Source of the DNA: Pinus tabuliformis
Taxonomy: Eukaryota; Streptophyta; Pinopsida; Pinales; Pinaceae
Assembly (NCBI GenBank): GCA_031772625.1
Contig: CM062819.1
Location: 827,235,503 to 827,299,502 of the forward strand
Length of the DNA stretch: 64,000 nucleotides
Reading direction: 5' to 3'
Shown in pieces: positions 45,361 through 55,532 of this stretch (the first letter of the stretch is position 1; each line of letters opens with the position of its first letter). The notes under the pieces were generated by a model that had not been told where the DNA came from, ran no database searches, and was given only the letters and a program-made list of their open reading frames with translations. The position numbers were made by a program, and so were the translations under genes.

Positions 45361-46450
45361 GATTTCTTGTAGGATTTATGGATGGAGTTGCTATGCAGAG
45401 CAACCCAAAAGGTTTTCTTTGAGGAAGGAATGTGAATTGTATGGCACAGAGTGAGTGAGAGGGTTGCAGCAATTGAAATACTGCTTGAAGTGTAAATGAG
45501 ACCAGTGAGAGGTCTAAATCTGCCTTTTTCAGCAGGTGAATACAGTTTGAGTGAGTACTTTCACGTTTGCGTGAACAGAGTACCGTTTTCAGTGAAAATA
45601 TGGGTAAACAAGGCTCAGCTGGTGGTTTTCGAGCTTGCAGTTGGAAATAGAGGCTTTGCAGAGGGAATTTGCCGGTAAAATGATGAGTTTTAGTGTCCTT
45701 TGAGCCTTCTGAGTAATTTACAGACAATTTAGGCGTATGTAGGATAAATGATGAGAAATACCTGGTAAACAGTGAGTAGTGGTCGTAAATGTGGGCAGAA
45801 TTGGTGCTCTGGAGGTCTCCAGGTCGATTCCAGCGGGGTGGCGCAGTTTTGGACGTAAAAGACCATGCAGCGGAAACAATAGCGAATGAGCGAAAAGGTA
45901 TGCAAAACGTGATTTTTGGCCAAAATATGGACCTTTTGGCAATTTGGCGCCTTTTCTCGAATGACGTCAGCATGACGTCATAGGGTGGGGTCAAACTCGG
46001 ATGACGTCAGCATGACGTCATCGGGTGAGGTGGCGAGCTGCTATTGGTCCACGGGGATGATGCAGTGGCAGACGCGTTGGCACAGGGGCGGACAAAAGTA
46101 CTGATGCAATGGCAGGGTGGCGATGACGTGGGGATGACGTCGGATGAGTGGATCGAGCGAAACCGGAAGCGGTTAGCGGTTTTATATCGCACCGCTATAG
46201 TTACGGAGGCGGAATGTGTCAGGCGTACCTCCGATGCATTGTGGGGGAGGCGCGTGGCGGGCGCCTGACGTCACCTTCTGACAGATATCGGAAGGTATCT
46301 GTCGGACGTCGGGGCCCGTCCGATATGGATAAGGACCGTTGGATTTCAATCGCTTGATCGGACGGCGATCGGGTTGATGAGATGATCGGTGGATATGACA
46401 AGGGGGCGGTATTATTTAATATTTATTTCGGGATCAGCGCTCGGCGGAAA
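45361..46450 (-). promoter_or_regulatory. CpG-rich upstream region of locus K with bZIP-type sites
   Basis: Unlike its A/T-rich surroundings, 45800-46420 is G/C and CpG rich. TGACGTCA occurs at 45962, 45973, 46002, 46013 and 46266, with TGACGTG at 46124 and TGACGTCG at 46135. The first four lie in a 40-bp direct repeat (45961-46000, 46001-46040), each copy holding two sites 11 bp apart, similar to an as-1 arrangement. An ATTGG (CCAAT) box lies at 46043-46047. It precedes locus K on the minus strand. The promoter role is inferred. Confidence 0.5.
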
Positions 46451-47560
46451 ACATTAGGATAGGGTATTTTCCAATGTTTTTCAATGTATTTTGGAAATAT
46501 ACAATACGGGCGGAACTTTGGATAAGCGAACAAAGTAGGTGTTTTGGGTTATTTTTGCAAATGAAGCGGGTATAGGTAAAACAAGGTCATTTATGAGATT
46601 TTCTTTAGCAAATGAAGCTTTTTAGGGGCCAAATGAAATCAGAAGAGGGGAGGGGGTTAGATTTAGGTTCATCAAAGTGACCAGATGCCATTTGATCCCT
46701 GATAGAGAACTTATTGGCTATAATGCCAAGGGAAGGGATATTTATACAAAATTTGGGGTTTATACACCATGGTGTTAATAATATTAGGGGAAAGGTAATA
46801 TAGGGGATTTACATAGTAGAGTTAGAGTTAATATGGATGAAAGAGTGAATGAGGGGGAAATCACTAAGTTTATTTGAAACTTACTTAGTTTAGGGAGTAG
46901 ATCAAAATGAAAAGAACTTTAGACAAGAAATGTGGCTTCTAAAAGATTAAGAACCACCATGAAACCATAATCTCTTCCATGAATCTCAGCTGATGAGGGA
47001 GTGTTAGTAATGAAATGGAGAGGGGAAGAAGGGAGGTTAGACATGCTTCTTGTTTGCTGCAACTTGATGAAGAATGACACCTTCTCAATTTATTGATTTT
47101 GCTTTGGTAAACAAAGTTAGCACACATGCAACTTGTAAGAAATGACCCTTCTGCAACCCCAACTGCCTACCCATCTATTTGCCTAGCATTTTTTATTTCT
47201 TCTTGGAGGGTGCACTTGGACTTGCAGACCCTTTCTTGCCTTTTCTTTTCTTTGGCTTTTCTTTTGTTTTTCTATCTACTTCTACCCTTATTTCTTCCAA
47301 GGTCCCAGATTAAGCAGTTGGGAACCTTACTTCTCTACCTGCACTACTTGTCTGCCAAGATTAAACAGTTTGGACAGACTTGTTTCTCTATTCTACAACA
47401 GGAAATTCAAACATGGCATGATCCAGATTAGGCTGTTGAACCATCCATCAAACTCTAAGATAACATGAAACTATTTACACACCTTGTCTTCTTGGAAATA
47501 TGGGAGCTTTTGTACCATCAAAGCAGAGTATATTTGGCCCTTTCATAACCAATCATGAAA
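46451..47560. other. No gene seen
   Basis: A/T-rich unique-looking sequence. Short frames near 46939-47431 have no family resemblance. Confidence 0.4.
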
Positions 47561-47994
47561 TATGAAACCTATTGATATAGGTAGCTAACACCACCTAAAC
47601 GTTGTCTTAGAAGAGTGTTCTACACATGGAATGCCCTCGCTATTATGGAAGGAAAAACCCTCATCCTACATGCAGTCATGAAAGGTATACCCTCGCTGTC
47701 ATGGAAAGAATGCTCTCACACTTAAACGTTGAGATAAAGAAGCCACACCTTCAGCTATCCTTAACGTTGTTCTAAATAAGGATGCTCTAACTGTTGTTTT
47801 GATTGAAACACAGTCATGAATGATAGATCCAATCGTTGTCTTAACGGAAGCCTATTGTTGTCACTCTAACGCTGTCATAGAGGAGAAGACATTGGCATTG
47901 CTATGTGCTAGGCCGCAAGCCATAGCACTATAGCTAGCCACCTTGGTCTTATGATGAATGTTGTAACATTATAGACATCATAGTATATGACAGT

Positions 47995-48160
47995 AAGATG
48001 CATAGTGCACACAGTAGCAACGAGGGGTACAGGATGACTGCAGCATAGTGCACACAGTAGCAGTGATGGGTACAGGATGCATAGTGTAGGATAGTGCACA
48101 CAGTAGCAACGATGGGTACAAGATGCATAGTGCACACAGTAGTAGTGATGGGTACAAGAT
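47995..48160 (+). repeat. Minisatellite 1 (GCATAGTGCACACAGTAGCA units)
   Basis: About four imperfect units of 'gcatagtgcacacagtagca' plus 'acgatgggtacaagat', 40-55 bp apart. Confidence 0.8.
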
Positions 48161-48330
48161 GTATGGTGCAGCATGCTATAGCTCAGTGATGCTAGACATA
48201 GTGATGGTGCAGCATGGTGTAGCTCAATGATGTTGAACATAGTGACGGTGCAGCATGGTGTAGCTTACTGATGTTGGACATGGTATGATGGTGCAGCATG
48301 GCGCAACACAGTGATAGGCTCAACATGGTG
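48161..48330 (+). repeat. Minisatellite 2 (GGTGCAGCATGGTGTAGCTC units)
   Basis: About four imperfect units of roughly 42-48 bp, each with 'ggtgcagcatggtgtagct' and 'tgatgttg(a/g)acat', directly following minisatellite 1. Confidence 0.8.
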
Positions 48331-48719
48331 ATGGAGTCACCTTGGAGAATCAGTTGAAGCAGCATATCTTCATCTAAGTCCAACTACCTCATGTATCATC
48401 TTCTTAGAGATGATCTCTGCTCTTAGTTAGATAAGTCAAAGTGTTGACTTTTGTTGTATATGTATTATCTCTCTCTCTCTCTTTCCTGAACTATTGAAGA
48501 ACATATAAGAAGAATTGATCAAGAGTTCCCCACATTGGGGTTTGTCCCTGGCTAGCGCCACATCTTGTGTCCTCTTGTCTTGGCTTGTCTCTGCGATTTA
48601 TGTTTATGTTCTATCTGCAATTTACTATTATGCTAATGTGATTGCTAATCTGGAAAAGATATTGAGCTAATTGGAAAAATTGAAATAAATTGCTCCAAGC
48701 ATAGAACATACCTAAAATT

Positions 48720-49988
48720 AACAAGTATGCTTTGTAGATGCCACAACGTCGTAATTAGAGGGGAACGAAGGGTGAGGCACAGGAGGAGTGCAACAAATAG
48801 GTCGCCCATGGCGATGGTCACATTTGGGAGAGGAGGTCGTGGAGTGATCATAATCTTAAGGATGAGTCAAAGGGGATAAAGTATATTCAATGAAGGGTTC
48901 TTCCTTGACAGCATATCGAGAAGGGGGAAAAGGGTCATGGTCACTCAAGGTCATACCAAAAGGGACGAGGGACTCACTTGAGGAAGGCTCAAGATGATCA
49001 ACAAGAGGGAAAGGCAAAAAGAAGCGTGAAGTGTCATATTCAACGGCTTTTCCTTCCCCAAAATCATAATCTAAAGGCTCAAATGATTTGAATATATAAT
49101 CATAAGGTGGGTAGGTAGGAGCCTCATTGCTTTCCTCATTATAAGCATCAAAGATTGGGTTTTCATTAAAAGGAGAATCAATTACTTCCAACTGTCCCTC
49201 TTCATGCAAGGGAAAATAATAATTCTCCTTCCCAAGGGTATCAATGGATATGTCATCGCAAGTAATGCCCAGGATAAAGGGAAAACCAATCTCAGCCTCA
49301 TCTTCTTTGTCGGTATCATAAATGGGAGCATTATCAAATTGAGGCCCAACAACTTCCCATTTCTCCTTTTCAGCGCGAAAATAATCTTCAATGTCATAAT
49401 GAGATCAACTTTCTCAAGGTTCTCAAAAGAGGAGTCATCAAGAGTAATATCCTTGAGAAAGGTAAGGTTGGTCCCAATTTCATTTTCCATAAATTCATCC
49501 TTCCCAACACCTATGTTTTCTTGTTCATTATGTGGACCTAATGAGGACTCATCTTCCTACTCGTCACTAAGATCCTCAAGGTTGTCTCCAACTTCTTCAT
49601 ATTGACTAATAAGACCTTCCCTTTAGAGGGCTTCCTCTACACTTTCACAACCAGCTTCATTAGATTGGAATTTTAGTCCCTTATACTCTATGAATTTGTT
49701 GAGCAACTCGATAAACAATGAAATGCTTTCAGGCTCACACGAGTCGAGCCAACCTCGGTGCTTGTATTCAATAGAAGCAATAGATAACTCCATGAGGCTA
49801 TCTAGATGGACCACATTAACTTTGGAAGCATGCTTCATAAGTTTTGCTATCTGGTCCATTGTTGTGGATGGGTCACCCTTGAATTGTGGCATATTTTGTA
49901 GAAACTTCCAATCCGGGCCATTTGGGTAACCTGGAACCCATGTGATATCCAAAGGAGGAAACCACTCATGAAGCTTTTTAGAATCCAT
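48720..49988 (-). pseudogene. Element H leading frame, unknown acidic protein, decayed
   Basis: From ATG 49988 (MDSKKLHEWFPPLDITWVPG) a frame runs to 49623, continues after a stop through an acidic Glu/Asp-rich stretch (49620-49400), then shifts frame to 49209-48856 (MHEEGQLEVIDSPFNENP, YPPYDYIFKSFEPLDYDF). It lies where gag is expected: just inside the primer-site end of H, about 190 nt from the H boundary once Copia G is removed. No gag motif or zinc knuckle is seen, so the product is unknown. A related short tract is at 37040-37300. Confidence 0.55.
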
Positions 49989-50178
49989 TGATCTTTATAT
50001 ATTGATACCATGGGAGTCGCCAGGGTGAACTAAAATTGCATTAACAAATGCTTGCTTCACCCTACATGCATTGACTTTGAAGTTCAATGAAGAAACAGGG
50101 TTTCATTCTTCCAATGGAGTCGCCAATAATGATATGTCAATATGTCATACAGGGAACAAAGCACATGTATTGTGTCCC

Positions 50179-51139
50179 TGTTGATTTTTGGGTAGAATCG
50201 GATGTGCTCTAGCTCCGAAATTTTTGTGGAGAGGCTAGAACACATGAGATCTCCAAGACCCAGAAATCATTTGGTGAAATTCCACCCAGATTGTATTTTA
50301 TTAAAATAATTAATATTTTTAATGGGGTTCCTAAGTCTAAACTTAGGAAATTTAAAATATTAATGGGTATTAATGAAAATATGGGTGTGAAGCTTCTAAG
50401 AGACGAGGATCAAGTCTAACTTAATCTTAGCCATTGATTAGAGATTAGATCACAGTCGTTGATATCTCAATAAGAAAAGTATTAAGGAAGGCTTGAGAGT
50501 CATTTGGAGATACACCGGGCAAATACGCAGTAACCCGAGGGAAATCGATTCTCAAGGAGTAAGAGTTCGATTTCAGAGGGAGAGTTGCAGGGTGAAGGAA
50601 GAGGAGGGAATCAGCATTAGTCGGAGACTGAGGAGGAGGGGACACAGTGCATCATAGGGGCAGCGCAAAGGGACAGCTCAGAGAGGCAACACAGCAAGTG
50701 ATGCAGTCCTCATGCAGTCCTCGCGCAGCAAGTGACGCAGAGGTGACGCAGTGAAGGCTGGAGGGTCTCTTGGGTGTCAGAATTTCTCCAAAGGGTGGAG
50801 GAAAATTATCTCAGGTGTTTTCTCAGAGGTTTCTCTATGTTCTGCGAAGCATTCCTTGTAAGAAAATTGTTGCTGGAGAATATAAATAAACCCTCATCTG
50901 CTGAATTGGTTTTCCCGCATTGGGTTTTCCTGGGGACTATTGTCCAAAAATAACTGTGTTGATGTGATTGATTCTTGTGCTTGTATTTCACTGTTCTTTT
51001 CTCTATGCTATTATGTGACAACAGCAATAGAATTTACTTTGATGTTTACTAAAGGGTATTGTAAATAACTTATTGTGAAAAATAAGTAGGAGAAATAAAT
51101 TAGTTACTGCCGTAGAATTTCACATTAGAAATTTTCACA
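50179..51139 (+). repeat. 5' LTR of Copia G
   Basis: TGTTGATTTTTGGG ... GAAATTTTCACA. It contains the CCTAAGTCTAAACTTAGG hairpin (about 50332-50349), TGACGCAG words near 50735-50755, and the U5 block with CGCATTGGG near 50915. Confidence 0.92.
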
Positions 51140-51151
51140 TGGTATCAGAGC
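51140..51151 (+). other. Primer-binding site of Copia G
   Basis: TGGTATCAGAGC, directly after the LTR end; perfect iMet-type match. Confidence 0.9.
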
Positions 51152-53008
51152 TGATATCAAGCAACAGGATTAGAGAATCTACAATGAATCGTGAGCATGA
51201 TGCTGGGGCAGCAACTCAAAAGGACTCACACAGTTATCCCAGGAAAGAGGAAAGCACGAAGAATATAATGGATCATGACAATCCTGTGTTAGCTTCTAGA
51301 CTGGAAGAAGAAGTCGCTTGCTTGGCAAGTTCTGCTTCCTCTAAGGTTTGGTATATTGATAGTGGAGCTCCTGCACACATGACAGGAATACGAGAATGTT
51401 TCTCAAGCTATCAAGAAGAAAGGATGAACTTACAAATCACCATGGGAAATAAGTCAAAATGTACCCCCATAGGAAGAAGTACTGTAGTTTTTCAAACAAA
51501 AGCAAGGATCAGCTTCGAGCTACCAATGTGCTGCATGTGCCTGGATTGGGGATCAACTTACTCTTTGTATCTCAGTTACAGAACAAGGGCTATGATGGTT
51601 ACTACATTTGGAAGAAAGGATATGTCAAACATTCGAGTTGGAAGAAGAAGGCCCAAACTGGAGTCAGGAGTACAGATTGTATAAATTACAACTAGAATCT
51701 CCAATGGCACTGATAGGCAACAGTGGTGAAAAAGATTTGAATGAACTATGGCACAAAAGGATCAGGCACTTACACCATAAGGCTCAAAGAATTCTCAGAA
51801 GAACCATCACAGGAGTTCCAGAATTAAGTACCAAACGAGACAATGTATGCAGAGGTTGCGTATTGGGCAAGTACACCAAAGCGGCTTATTCTACAAGTAA
51901 CAGTAGGGAAAAGAGTGTTTTGGGATTGATATACTCAGATATCTGCGGAATTGTGTCCACAAAAGCTCTTAGTGGTGCCGAATATTTCGTCACCTTCATT
52001 GATGACCATTCCAAGAAGACTTGGATCTACTTTCTAAAAACCAAGGATGAGGTTTTTTATCGATTCAAAGAATTTTAAGCTCTAGTTGACAATCTGACAG
52101 GGAAGAGGATAAAAGTGTTGCGCTCAGACAATGGTGGAGAATACATTGATAAGGACTTCACTGATTTCTGCGCAAGAGAAGGCATTAGAATAGAATGGAC
52201 AGCTCCATATAATCTGGAGCAAAATGGAGTCGCAGAGAGGAAGAACGGAACTATTTTTGAAGCAACGAGGACAATGTTGTATGATCAAGATATGCCCAAA
52301 TTTCTATGGGCAGAAACATGCAGCACAACGGTATATGTTCACAACAGGACTCCTCACAGGGCATTAGGTAAGATTACTCCAGAGAGTGTCTTCACCAACA
52401 AGAAGCCTGAAGTGAGTCATTTCAGAATATTTGGGAGTTTGGCATACTGCCATATACCTGAAGAAAAGAGGAAGAAGTTGGATCAAACTGCAAAAAAAGG
52501 ATATCTTGTGGGATATAGCGAGAATGCTAAGGCATATAGAATCTACCTTCCAGGAAATAGAAAGATCGTAGTACGACGGGATGTAAAGTTCATGGAGGAC
52601 AGAGCTTTTAGGAAATCCCGAGAAATGCCTTCTGAAGAGAAGTCAAAGGATGATCCATTGGTCCAGCCACTTCGACCAGCAGAAACCAACACCAGTATTT
52701 CTCCAAAGGACAAGAATCCAGAGGCATCACAACGGGTGGAATCTCAAGAGGAGGAGCAAATAGATCTACCCACTACCAGTGGAAGAACGAGCCGAGAACT
52801 TCGATATATACTGCGGGATACAGAGGATTTCATTGGAGCTCCTAGGAACGAGAAAAGGGAGCGTAGACAACCAGATAGATACCAAGCCTTCGTGGCTCAG
52901 GTTGGAGAACCCTCTAGTTTTCAGGAGTTCGTTCAGGATCAAGTATGGGTAGATGCTATGGTGGAGGAATACAGTTCCATAATGACTAAGGAGGAGGGGA
53001 TGTAGTGC
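51152..53008 (+). pseudogene. Copia G protease, GAG-pre-integrase and integrase, decayed
   Basis: No gag is present. A protease (VWYIDSGAPAHMTG, about 51345-51387) passes through two frameshifts (near 51500 and 51610) into frame 51608-53005, broken by one TAA at 52076-52078. A GAG-pre-integrase with the HHCC zinc site follows (LWHKRIRHLHH ... CRGCVLGKYTKA). The integrase core has all three acidic residues: YSDICG, LRSDNGGEY and NGVAERKN, with FIDDHSKKTWIYFL between the first two. The C-terminal part ends VDAMVEEYSSIMTKEE, just before reverse transcriptase would begin, where the deletion into the LTR occurs. Confidence 0.9.
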
Positions 53009-53485
53009 ATTAGAAGGACAGTGCAGAGGGACAGCTCAAAGAGGCAACACAACAAGGGACACAGTCCTCACGCAGAGATGATGCAAAGGTGATGCAGTGA
53101 AAGCTGGAGGGTCCCTTGGGTGTCAGAATTTCTCCAAAGGGTGGAGGAAAATTATCTCGAGTGTTTTCTCAAAGGTTTCTCTATGTTCTGTAAAGAATTC
53201 CTTTTAAAGAGATTGTTGTTGAAGAACAATAAATAAACCCCTTCTACTGCACCGGTTTTTCCGCATTGGGTTTTGCAAGGACTATTGTCCAAAAATCCAC
53301 TTTGTTGATGTGATTGATTCTTGTGCTTGTATTTCACTATTCTTTTCTCTATGCTATTATGTGACAATTGCGGTAGAATTTACTTTGATGTTCACTGAAG
53401 GGTTTTGTAAATAACTTATTGTGAAAAATAAGTAGGAGAAATAAATCAGTTACTGCAGTAGAATTTCGTGTTAGAAATTTTTACA
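53003..53485 (+). repeat. Truncated 3' LTR of Copia G
   Basis: Matches 50642-51139 of the 5' LTR; the upstream half of the LTR is lost. Confidence 0.88.
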
Positions 53486-53507
53486 GTCCCCGACAACGGT
53501 GCCAAAA
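53486..53507 (-). other. Primer-binding site of element H (Asp-type)
   Basis: On the minus strand TTGGCACCGTTGTCGGGGAC adjoins the H LTR end at 53508. It resembles TGGCGCCGTTGCCGGGGA, the tRNA-Asp-complementary site of Athila-type Gypsy elements. Copia G is inserted within it (shared GTCCC). Confidence 0.75.
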
Positions 53508-54219
53508 TGTTACCGCTCAAACTAGCCGGAGGGCTAAAAGGACAACTACTAGATCAAGAGAAACGATGGAGACTTAACCCACTGTCACCTCAGCTTAGAC
53601 TCCTTACTCTTTATGAACTTTCACCGATGGGAGGAACCTTGGTATATGGAAAGTCACTTGTGAAGGATGAATCAACAAGTGGATGTGAAGTGACCTTAAC
53701 GATCCTTTTCCTAGAAGGGGGGTTAAGAATGGAGATTGCTTGCTCTTTAACTAAGGTACAAAGCTTTCTAGGAGAAGGAAGTGAGGATTTAAGGGCTAGG
53801 TTAATGGAATGACTTGAAAGGAGTTTCCAAATCCTTAAAATCCTTATTGAACTTGGTTTCCCAAGTGGCTTTTGAAGAATTGGCTTTTCAAAGGTATGGG
53901 ACCACACGAGACCAAGTGGACCCAAGTTAGGTTAATGGAAGGGAGTTTAGCAACCAATGATGATCTTAACCTAAACAAGGAAGGGGAAGGGATCAAAACA
54001 AGAGTTTCCACTTAAAGGTGCCAAACTAATCCATGACGTACTAGCATAGGGAACACCAAGGAAGAGTTCGATCTCAGGGCTAGGACTTGGAAGTTGAGAT
54101 ATCTCGCAATCCCATCGTCGAAATTTCTTCAAATTTGGAGGAGACCTTAAGGACACACCAACACAGTAGAGGCCAAGATATCGAAATTTCTCTATGGCTA
54201 CTTTGTCGGGACAATGATG

Positions 54220-55532
54220 TGTTGAAGAATCTAGGGCAAATTAGGTTAATAAGATTCTTCTCGCCATGATAACTATTTGTGAGGTATTTTTAACTTTTTC
54301 TTATTAGCACAATCTTCGTTTTTTATTATTAGAGTGTGTCTTCTTAGTTCATCAAATAGTTACCAAAACAAAAGAGACAAGAACACAAGATGTTGGCTTT
54401 CTGCCAGGGCCAAAACCTCTCACTCTTTGAGAGGAAAACCCGCACAAAATTCTTCTTATAGAGATTTCAATTGACGAATACCAAGATCATGACCCTTGAC
54501 CTATTAGGCCACTCCAAGACCAAGACACCAATCCTCTTCTTTGTCACTACTGAGATCATCATCATCACACTACTGCTTCACCAGGGTCATCATTATTGCA
54601 CCATAGAGATCATTATAGTTGCACCATTGCAGCACCTTTATTGAGATCATTGCTACTCTTTCACTAAGATCATTCTTACTCCTCCATTGAGACTTTTCAC
54701 CATAACACCGTGATATCTATACTAAGAGATGTGTATATATACCGAGATCTTCATCATGCTTATGACTATGCCTTTATGATTACTTCTATGCTCAAATTAT
54801 AGTTGCATCTTAAATGTATGCCGAGACACAGAGTGATACTTTAAGATCCTCCTCTTCACAAGAATGTTGAGATTGTATGCCGAGGTAGAGGTATGCCGAG
54901 AGTGTATTACTAAGAGATCTTCATTACACATATGACAAGACTGGGACTGTGTCTTAGTATGCCGAGACAATGCTTCATTACAACTATGAGGAGGCCAAGA
55001 CATCACCGAAAAACACAAAGATCCTTCTTCATCCACAACACTGAACTACTATACTCATCCGAGATTTCTGAACTATTGTACTTATTCGAGATTTCAGAGA
55101 TGTATGCAAAGATATCACTATGTAAATGCGAGGGTACAAGATCCTTTATGTAGTTGTTTGTCCCTATATTTGAGCCCACATGTCCATCGAAAGGATGTGT
55201 CTCCATATGTGAGCCGACTTGATATTTATATACATTCTGAGGCCGACATCAAGAAGAGGATGATTGTTCTTGTTTATTGGAGGGCTTCTAGACTTTTCTA
55301 TAGACTTGTATACATTACACATAGGCTCAAGAAGAGCTCCTTCATATATGACATTGACTCTTTGACTTCATAATAAATCCTAAGGCTCTCAATGGGAGCC
55401 ACTAACAAATAAACCTCTTGCTCATGGAACCCATGCAGCAAGGCATACAAAAATAATTTTATTCCTTTTATTTCATCATTTACAAAGATCATGTCACTAT
55501 GAAGATTGAACCTAGTTACACTTTCTTCAACA
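54220..55532 (-). repeat. 3' LTR of element I
   Basis: 1,313 bp; it lacks the palindromic insertion present in the other LTR. It includes repeated 'atgccgaga' words in 54810-54970. Confidence 0.92.

Larger units (their letters stand above)
47561..48640 (+). repeat. LTR-like tract with two minisatellites
   Basis: The right part has a CT run (48469-48484) and 'gggtttgtccctggctagcgccacatcttgtgtcc', similar to the U5 of Copia A's LTR (170-215). No primer site or partner LTR is present and the borders are approximate. Confidence 0.45.
50179..53485 (+). mobile_element. Copia element G, gag and RT deleted
   Basis: Exact duplication GTCCC at 50174-50178 and 53486-53490. The 5' LTR is complete (50179-51139, 961 bp). 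The 3' LTR keeps only its last ~480 bp (about 53003-53485). The primer site is at 51140-51151. It is inserted within the primer site of element H. The interior starts at protease and ends just after integrase; the join to the 3' LTR falls at GAGGAGGGGA, a word present on both sides (52990s and 50630s). Confidence 0.92.

Noticed and set aside
47995..48330. CRISPR-like repeat spacing
   Set aside because: Units are imperfect, abut without unique spacers and lie in plant retroelement DNA.
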